Below, one piece after another: positions 59,766 through 64,000 of a stretch of 64,000 nt of DNA. The DNA is from Pseudomonadota bacterium. GTDB taxonomy: Bacteria > Pseudomonadota > Gammaproteobacteria > Burkholderiales > Rhodocyclaceae. Positions within the stretch are counted from its first letter, which is position 1. Each line of letters begins with the position of its first letter. Position numbers and translations under genes: made by a program. The notes beneath the pieces were generated by a model, which saw nothing but the letters and a program-made list of their open reading frames with translations, was not told the DNA's origin and did not search any database. The stretch covers positions 24,922-88,921 of the forward strand of contig JAPLQT010000106.1 in NCBI GenBank assembly GCA_026399515.1, in the 5' to 3' direction.

Positions 59766-60413
59766 CTAGTTGAATGCAGACAAGAATGCAGACAAATGGA
59801 CTTGCGGCGTGAAACCCGACTCAAATACCCGAACCACGGATGCAGGCGTGAGCACTTGAACAGACGTCGATGACGGCAAGGATGCCTGGCTTTTACCGTA
59901 GCCATCGAAAGACCAAGGTAGCAGCTTTCCTCGCCACGGCCAGACAAGCAGAGGAGTTCCATCTACATCAATCATCGTTCCCGCCGGCAAGCTGCCCAGC
60001 TGTGCAACGAAGGTGCGCTTGCGTTTTTCTTCAGTGACACGCTCGGTGTGTATGACCTTGTCGATATCCGCGATAGTCGGGCTCTCACCCTGGATCAATT
60101 CTCGATTTGCTTCGATCCATGCGGCCTTGAATTCATTGAATCTCTCTCGGCGACACTCAGCGCATGGCCGGTGTCCGGCTGCGAATGCGGTTGCTTCATC
60201 AACGAAGAACAGCTGAGAGTAAGAATCCGGCGCAAAGGGAACGCTCTCTCTTCCCTTGAATTCAATTTGGCAAGTGATCCACGCTTTGCTTCGCCATTGG
60301 GTAACGATTTGCTTTTGGTCGTTGTGGAGTATGCCGCGATTTCCAAGCAAAGCGCCTCTGGGACTCACCGCACACAGTTGTCCCCAAGGGTCGACACGAT
60401 TTTGAAGAGGCAT
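59766..60413 (-). CDS. Conserved protein of unknown function with CAEC motif
   Basis: A protein of about 215 aa. I start it at ATG 60413 (MPLQNRVDPWGQLCAVSPRGALLGNRGILHN); the frame is open to 60485, but that runs through promoter element G. It matches a widespread uncharacterised family with NRG-x-x-H-x-x-x-x-x-I, AWITCQIEFKGR, LFFVDEATAFAAGHRPCAECRRERFNEFKAAW and a C-terminal basic part. The lone HRPCAECRR is reminiscent of a nucleic-acid-processing or metal-binding site. It is monocistronic under its own element G. Confidence 0.6.
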   Translation of the reverse strand: MPLQNRVDPWGQLCAVSPRGALLGNRGILHNDQKQIVTQWRSKAWITCQIEFKGRESVPFAPDSYSQLFFVDEATAFAAGHRPCAECRRERFNEFKAAWIEANRELIQGESPTIADIDKVIHTERVTEEKRKRTFVAQLGSLPAGTMIDVDGTPLLVWPWRGKLLPWSFDGYGKSQASLPSSTSVQVLTPASVVRVFESGFTPQVHLSAFLSAFN

Positions 60414-60487
60414 TGGTGAACTCCGTAAATTAGGGGTTTTGGCGACCGACAGTGCCGCCTTCAATGATTTCAGGAGCACATGCAACC

Positions 60488-60520
60488 ATTCTAATTGGTG
60501 TCGGGCTCACAGGGCGGGCC
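60488..60520 (-). promoter_or_regulatory. Composite palindrome/-10 promoter element, site G (toward the 59766 gene)
   Basis: On the minus strand GGCCCGCCCTGTGAGCC (60520 to 60504), 10 bp, then TAGAAT (60493 to 60488). The left arm is the most degenerate of the seven, but GTGAGCC, the 10-bp spacing and a good -10 are kept. The predicted leader is about 68 nt. Confidence 0.6.
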
Positions 60521-60650
60521 CCGTGCCCTCTTTTCAGGCGAACGGCATCGCCATCTGGCTGCTGGATCGAACGGCCCGGGGTGCTCGAAAGCAATGCTGG
60601 ATGGCAATCTGAGTCCTCCTGCCGGTGCCTCACCGGATTCATTGATGCGG

Positions 60651-61493
60651 TCATTGCGCTCCATGTAGCGACGGGCAACCACTCAGCAAATCATCGATTG
60701 CATGCAGGGCGGTCACGCAGCTCATGGGCAAAGACACATCGAATTCATTTGCAACCGCCGACTCCTTGGGATTGATTCGAATCATCGGCGCATCCATATG
60801 CTGGCCAAGAATCCGGATGGTGGGTATGTCGGTCCCCGCGCCGATCTCGATCACGACAGGTCTTTCCAGTTTCTGCCGCCATTGCCTGGCCACCGCGCTT
60901 TGGATTCGCGACCGTCCATCCAGCCACTCCCAATCGCCGAACATCAATATGTGCGGTCGGGCCAATCCTCCGCAATGCGGGCAGCGCGGAGGATCGTTCG
61001 TCAGCGTGCAGGTAGCGTCATCCACGACGGGGTCGAAACTGTCCGTCAACCAGACGTCCTGCCGGCAGGCATCCAGGCATTGGAGATGATGGATGGAGCC
61101 GTGAACTTCATACACGCGATCCTCGTTGAAGCCGACCTTCTGAAATTGCCCGTCGACGTTGCTCGTGACGACAAACGCACCATGCTTCATTCCGGCGGCC
61201 CAGCGCTTGAGGATGTGGAAGCCGTCGTTCGGTACAGTCTCGCGATACAAGCGCAAGCGATGCCCATAGAAACCCCAGGCCAGCTTCGGCCTGCGGCGAA
61301 ACGCATCCGGGCAGGCGATGGAGGAGAAGCTTAGGCCGGCGCGCCCGAGAGCCGGGTAATGTTTCCAGAACCCGCCCTCTCCGCGGAAGTCGGGCAGACC
61401 GGAGTCGACGCCCATCCCCGCTCCGGCCGCCACGATCAACCCGTCCGCGTGACGGACAAGATCGGCTGCCTTGGCGAATGCCTCATTGATCAC
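60651..61493 (-). CDS. SIR2-family protein (second copy, divergent)
   Basis: About 280 aa. The NAD pocket GLIVAAGAGMGVDSGLPDFRG (about 18-38) and the conserved EVHGSIHHLQC histidine are present, with zinc cysteines at CLDAC and CPHC. The usual T-Q-N-I-D-x-L-H is changed to TSNVDGQF, which occurs in a distinct bacterial SIR2 subgroup. The C-terminus has IEIGAGTDIPTIR and IRINP. I start it at GTG 61493, overlapping the upstream gene's stop by 11 bp; the open frame to 61586 is antisense-like sequence. It is the last gene of the YbjN-HD-unknown-SIR2 operon. It may be a deacylase or an NADase. Confidence 0.78.
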   Translation of the reverse strand: MINEAFAKAADLVRHADGLIVAAGAGMGVDSGLPDFRGEGGFWKHYPALGRAGLSFSSIACPDAFRRRPKLAWGFYGHRLRLYRETVPNDGFHILKRWAAGMKHGAFVVTSNVDGQFQKVGFNEDRVYEVHGSIHHLQCLDACRQDVWLTDSFDPVVDDATCTLTNDPPRCPHCGGLARPHILMFGDWEWLDGRSRIQSAVARQWRQKLERPVVIEIGAGTDIPTIRILGQHMDAPMIRINPKESAVANEFDVSLPMSCVTALHAIDDLLSGCPSLHGAQ

Positions 61494-61887
61494 GACTGAC
61501 GTCGCGCCCGAAGAAGAACAACCAGTCGTCAATGTCGAGTTCCACACGGTCTTCCGGGTTGGCTTCGAGTACCTGCTTCCAGCCATCGTAGGTGTCTCGC
61601 TGTTCAGTGTGATAGGCCAGCTTCTGGAAGCACTCTGCCAGGTCCTTGCGCAGATCGTTGCGGATCATGATTTCCCCGCCACGATCCCAATCCCGCGCCT
61701 TGGGGTTGCTGTAGGCGAGGACGATCTTTTCATCAACCTCGATACCTTCGGAACGAATCGTGACGAGGAGCTCCTCGCGCTTGGCCTTCCACAAGTTCAG
61801 GTGACCTTGATGGTAGGCGATCTTTGATTGTGCGGCTTCAGCCAGCTTGCCGGCGGTGTAATCGAACTTCCAGGTTTCTCGTTGCAT
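61483..61887 (-). CDS. Small conserved protein of unknown function
   Basis: A 134-aa acidic protein, mostly helical: FDYTAGKLAEAAQSKIAYHQGHLNLWKAKREELLVTIRSEGIEVDEKIV, then DRGGEIMIRNDLRKDLAECFQKLAYHTEQRDTYDGWKQVLEANPEDRVELDIDDWLFFFGRD. CTGGAGAAC gives a ribosome site 5 bp before the ATG. It overlaps the SIR2 gene, so the two may act together, perhaps as partner or inhibitor. No named domain is recognised. Confidence 0.6.
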   Translation of the reverse strand: MQRETWKFDYTAGKLAEAAQSKIAYHQGHLNLWKAKREELLVTIRSEGIEVDEKIVLAYSNPKARDWDRGGEIMIRNDLRKDLAECFQKLAYHTEQRDTYDGWKQVLEANPEDRVELDIDDWLFFFGRDVSRDQ

Positions 61888-61935
61888 GGTGTTCTCCAGT
61901 GTAATGAGGGTCGGCGTAGCGGGGGGGTAAAGCCG

Positions 61936-62526
61936 TTATCGGGATAGCTTGCAGAATTCGTCGAACACGATCCGGTATTCGGACAACATGGCCGGGGGCT
62001 TGCCAAAACCGAATGCGTCGAGGCATGCCTGGTAGTACCAATCCTGACGCTCCCGCCCGGCCGAGAATCGCTTCCAATAGTCCGCCCCAGGTTTGGCTCG
62101 AAGATCGCGAACCGTGCATAACAGGTTGTGCAGCTTGTCGGCGCAGGCAACGGTCCGGGTGGAGTCGGGCGCTTCCCGGAGATGGGCGACATAGGCTTCC
62201 TTGCGTGGTCTCCAGTCCGGCTTCGGGTCCTCGAAGGTATCGGTACAGCCTTCGACAATGGCCGCCACGCCGCTACCGAACGTTGCTCTGACACGCTCCA
62301 GCATGGGGCGCCCGCCGCAGTCTTCGGCCGCATCGTGGAGCAGTCCTCCGATGGCTTCGTCTTCCGTCCCGCCGAAATCCAGAACCAGGGCGGAAACGGC
62401 CATCAGGTGCGAAAGGTAGGGCGTGCCGATGCCTTTGCGGCGCTGTCCGGCATGAATGTGGCCGGCAAACTGCAGGGCGTGGAGATAACGGCTGCTCAGC
62501 GTGGGGCTGAAACCGGCTTGGGTCAT
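61936..62526 (-). CDS. HD-domain phosphohydrolase, RelA/SpoT-like
   Basis: About 196 aa. HD motifs run in order: HALQFAGHIHAGQRRKGIGTPYLSHLMAVSALVLDFGGTEDEAIGGLLHDAAED (metal ligands H...HD) and ACADKLHNL, the pattern of SpoT-type (p)ppGpp hydrolases and their small alarmone relatives. There is no synthetase domain, so it could remove an alarmone or another nucleotide signal. I start it at 62526 after AAAGGACG; the frame is open to 62586, but that overlaps YbjN. It lies 19 bp after the YbjN stop. Confidence 0.8.
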   Translation of the reverse strand: MTQAGFSPTLSSRYLHALQFAGHIHAGQRRKGIGTPYLSHLMAVSALVLDFGGTEDEAIGGLLHDAAEDCGGRPMLERVRATFGSGVAAIVEGCTDTFEDPKPDWRPRKEAYVAHLREAPDSTRTVACADKLHNLLCTVRDLRAKPGADYWKRFSAGRERQDWYYQACLDAFGFGKPPAMLSEYRIVFDEFCKLSR

Positions 62527-62545
62527 GGGAACGTCCTTTCGACAA

Positions 62546-63079
62546 TCATTGCAGGTTCTCCTTGGCCGGGACGCTGGCCAGGTCAATCACGGTAGCCGGC
62601 GAGGCATTGACGTAGGTGATGGTCATCAAGGCGGCGAAATAGCGATCCGCTGCATTCAGGTTGGCGTTGAGAACACGGTCGATCATCGCGTCATCCAAGT
62701 CCTTTTCCGCCTCCACGACGGTTCTGAACCGGATTTCGCCGTCCGCGAGATCCATCTCGAAACTTCCGTAGATCAGCTGGTAATTGATTCGGGTCAGAGC
62801 CTCGATCACGGCACTCCGGCGGTGTTCAGGAACCATGACCGGGTAAGTCGAAAAGGTCAGCAGGCGACTCCAGTCTTCGGCCTCGAAGACATCGATGACC
62901 ACGCGCACCGACGCTTCCTTGATCCGACAGCCCATGGAAAAGTAGCCCTTCTCGGTGTCGGCGGTGTAGTGCCAGTCGTTGGCATCGAGATAGCCGGCAA
63001 CGCGTTCAAACAGGGATTTCTTCGGAACAACAATCGTGGTCTCTTCGACAATTTCGCGTTTGGTCTGTCCGGCCATCAT
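62546..63079 (-). CDS. YbjN-family protein
   Basis: A 177-aa protein. The YbjN fold is visible: FERVAGYLDANDWHYTADTEKGYFSMGCRIKEASVRVVIDVFEAEDWSRLLTFSTYPVMVPEHRRSAVIEALTRINYQLIYGSFEMDLADGEIRFRTVVEAEKDLDDAMIDRVLNANLNAADRYFAALMTITY. The family binds and stabilises partner proteins and resembles secretion chaperones in fold. AGGAG lies 5 bp before tandem ATGs at 63079 and 63076. It is first gene of the operon under element F. Confidence 0.82.
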   Translation of the reverse strand: MMAGQTKREIVEETTIVVPKKSLFERVAGYLDANDWHYTADTEKGYFSMGCRIKEASVRVVIDVFEAEDWSRLLTFSTYPVMVPEHRRSAVIEALTRINYQLIYGSFEMDLADGEIRFRTVVEAEKDLDDAMIDRVLNANLNAADRYFAALMTITYVNASPATVIDLASVPAKENLQ

Positions 63080-63112
63080 GCGCTCCTATCCGTTTCGTTT
63101 CATCAGGCCACC

Positions 63113-63145
63113 ATGATCTCAAATGGCAGGCTCACCAGATGCGCC
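63113..63145 (-). promoter_or_regulatory. Composite palindrome/-10 promoter element, site F (toward YbjN operon)
   Basis: On the minus strand GGCGCATCTGGTGAGCC (63145 to 63129), identical to site E, then 10 bp and GATCAT (63118 to 63113). It lies about 49 bp before the YbjN start. Confidence 0.72.
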
Positions 63146-63335
63146 TGACTCCGCTTTTCCGTCCATTGTTTTCGGACGGAACAATTCGCAGCTCCAGCCC
63201 GGGCAAAGCGGATCATGGGTTTGCGCGGGTACGTTGCTGTGGATCGGGGCGAACATTGGGCCGCTCGTATGGACGTTATCAGCGCGGAGCAGGCTGAACC
63301 TGAGTCTTGTTTCATGACGATTCCTGGCAGAAACC

Positions 63336-63362
63336 GAAAAGCGCCCAACCGGTGCGCTTTTC
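63336..63362. terminator. Perfect 9-bp hairpin before trfA
   Basis: GAAAAGCGC (63336-63344) and GCGCTTTTC (63354-63362) form a perfect stem with a 9-base loop and built-in A- and T-tracts, so it could terminate in either direction. It separates the divergent YbjN operon and trfA. Confidence 0.55.
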
Positions 63363-63400
63363 ACCGGAGATTTTGCGGTCCTCCCTGATAAAACCGTGGA

Positions 63401-64000
63401 ATGGAAATCCACGATGGTCAGGTGCCCTTTCAGTTCGGCGAAAAGAGTGGGCCGCCCGCGCCCGGATGGATTGCCAAAGCGACAGATCGAGCAAAGCAGC
63501 GTCGGGAGCAGGAGACAATCGCGGCAGGCCTCCCGGAATGGCCGGAAAAGGCCCGTGGTATCCCGAACGGTGCCCTGCGGTCATCTCTATTCGGGGCGAT
63601 TCGCAAAGGCCCGCGCAAGTTCCTTAAACGCGCACAGCTCCAGTCAGTCAATGGGCTGACCATTGTCTTCAATGGTCCTCGCCTGAGTCAATCTGACCTC
63701 GACGTCTGGGAACACTGCCTGCATCTGGCCAGGATCAACGGAACCGGCTGCCAGATCCGCTTCACCGGGTATTCCTTTCTGAAGGCCATCGGCCGAAGTA
63801 CGGGCAAGAGTGATCGAGAATGGCTTAAAGGGGTACTGCTCGATCTTGCGTCCTCGGTGGTCGAAATCAGCGATGGCAAGCGAGCTTACTTCGGCCCCCT
63901 GATCCACCATGGGGTTCGTGATGAAGTCACCATGGAGTTTGTGATCGAGGTCAATCCTCGTGTAGCGATTCTTTACGGCGCTGATGGCTGGACTCAGATC
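63401..64000 (+). CDS. trfA: TrfA-type plasmid replication initiator, 3' end outside window
   Basis: An open frame from ATG 63401 to the right edge with no stop in 200 codons. Landmarks of the IncP TrfA family appear in order: LPEWPEKARGIPNGALRSSLFGAIRKGPRKFLKR, LTIVFNGPRLSQSDLDVWEHCLHLA, IRFTGYSFLKAIGRSTGKSDREWLK, LLDLASSVVEISDGKRAYFGPLIHHG and FVIEVNPRVAILYG. TrfA binds iterons and loads DnaB at the plasmid origin. No iteron array is seen upstream in 63147-63400; the origin may lie beyond the right edge. The ribosome site is weak. Confidence 0.85.
   Translation, partial: MEIHDGQVPFQFGEKSGPPAPGWIAKATDRAKQRREQETIAAGLPEWPEKARGIPNGALRSSLFGAIRKGPRKFLKRAQLQSVNGLTIVFNGPRLSQSDLDVWEHCLHLARINGTGCQIRFTGYSFLKAIGRSTGKSDREWLKGVLLDLASSVVEISDGKRAYFGPLIHHGVRDEVTMEFVIEVNPRVAILYGADGWTQI

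Noticed and set aside
1..64000. CRISPR arrays, tRNA or rRNA genes, IS elements
   Set aside because: Looked for regular short repeats, tRNA-like cloverleaf ends and transposase motifs by eye and saw none; a dedicated search could still find weak ones.

Overview
The window looks like accessory DNA from a high-GC proteobacterium, most likely Beta- or Gammaproteobacteria. The evidence is a complete RecBCD set plus SbcCD, an IncP-type TrfA replication initiator entering at the right edge, an extra full-length DnaB, and a type II toxin-antitoxin pair. I see no rRNA, tRNA, ribosomal protein, IS element or CRISPR array. A plasmid or plasmid-derived island is the simplest reading.

Layout. 1-3074 (minus): sbcC (cut by the left edge) and sbcD. 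3463-7067 (plus): a WYL-domain regulator, a macrodomain-HD fusion, a HAD-type RNA-repair-like phosphatase and a Phd/RelE-type toxin-antitoxin pair. 7173-14376 (plus): two tightly packed operons, VWA - TPR - DnaB and MerR - VIT/VWA - small ORF - sirtuin. 14777-50630 (plus): a 36-kb defence-type array in three blocks. These are (i) SNF2 helicase, 1691-aa adenine methylase and an unknown 449-aa protein; (ii) DUF3883 protein, giant sacsin-like double GHKL ATPase, SNF2 helicase, a 2133-aa DUF1998 helicase and a RelE-UvrD fusion; (iii) DUF6361, PLD-like protein and helicase. 50938-59652 (minus): recD, recB, recC. 59766-63079 (minus): an unknown conserved protein, a second SIR2, a small unknown protein, an HD hydrolase and a YbjN-family protein. 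63401-64000 (plus): 5' part of trfA.

Main discovery. Seven intergenic sites across the window share one composite element: a 17-bp imperfect palindrome (consensus GGCgCATCTGGTGAGCC), exactly 10 bp, then a -10-like hexamer (consensus TATCAT). In transcription direction they precede the WYL regulator, recCBD, the YbjN operon, the VWA-TPR-DnaB operon, the DUF3883-sacsin-helicase operon and the unknown gene at 59766, and probably sbcDC. Two sites lie around the WYL gene promoter. I infer that the WYL protein activates a DNA-repair/defence regulon from promoters that carry this palindrome where a -35 box would be, much as the WYL proteins PafBC do in mycobacteria.

Defence content resembles an enlarged DISARM-like array (SNF2 helicase, N6-adenine methylase, DUF1998 helicase, PLD protein), mixed with Druantia-like, sacsin-like and NO VEIN-like parts. 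An NAD/ADP-ribose theme (two SIR2 proteins, one macrodomain) runs alongside it.

Caveat. Six long genes (sbcC, sbcD, the sacsin-like gene, the 32779 helicase, the PLD gene and recB) are each interrupted once by an indel or small deletion while staying open on both sides. This may be sequence error, recent decay or, for the PLD gene, slippage in a GA repeat.
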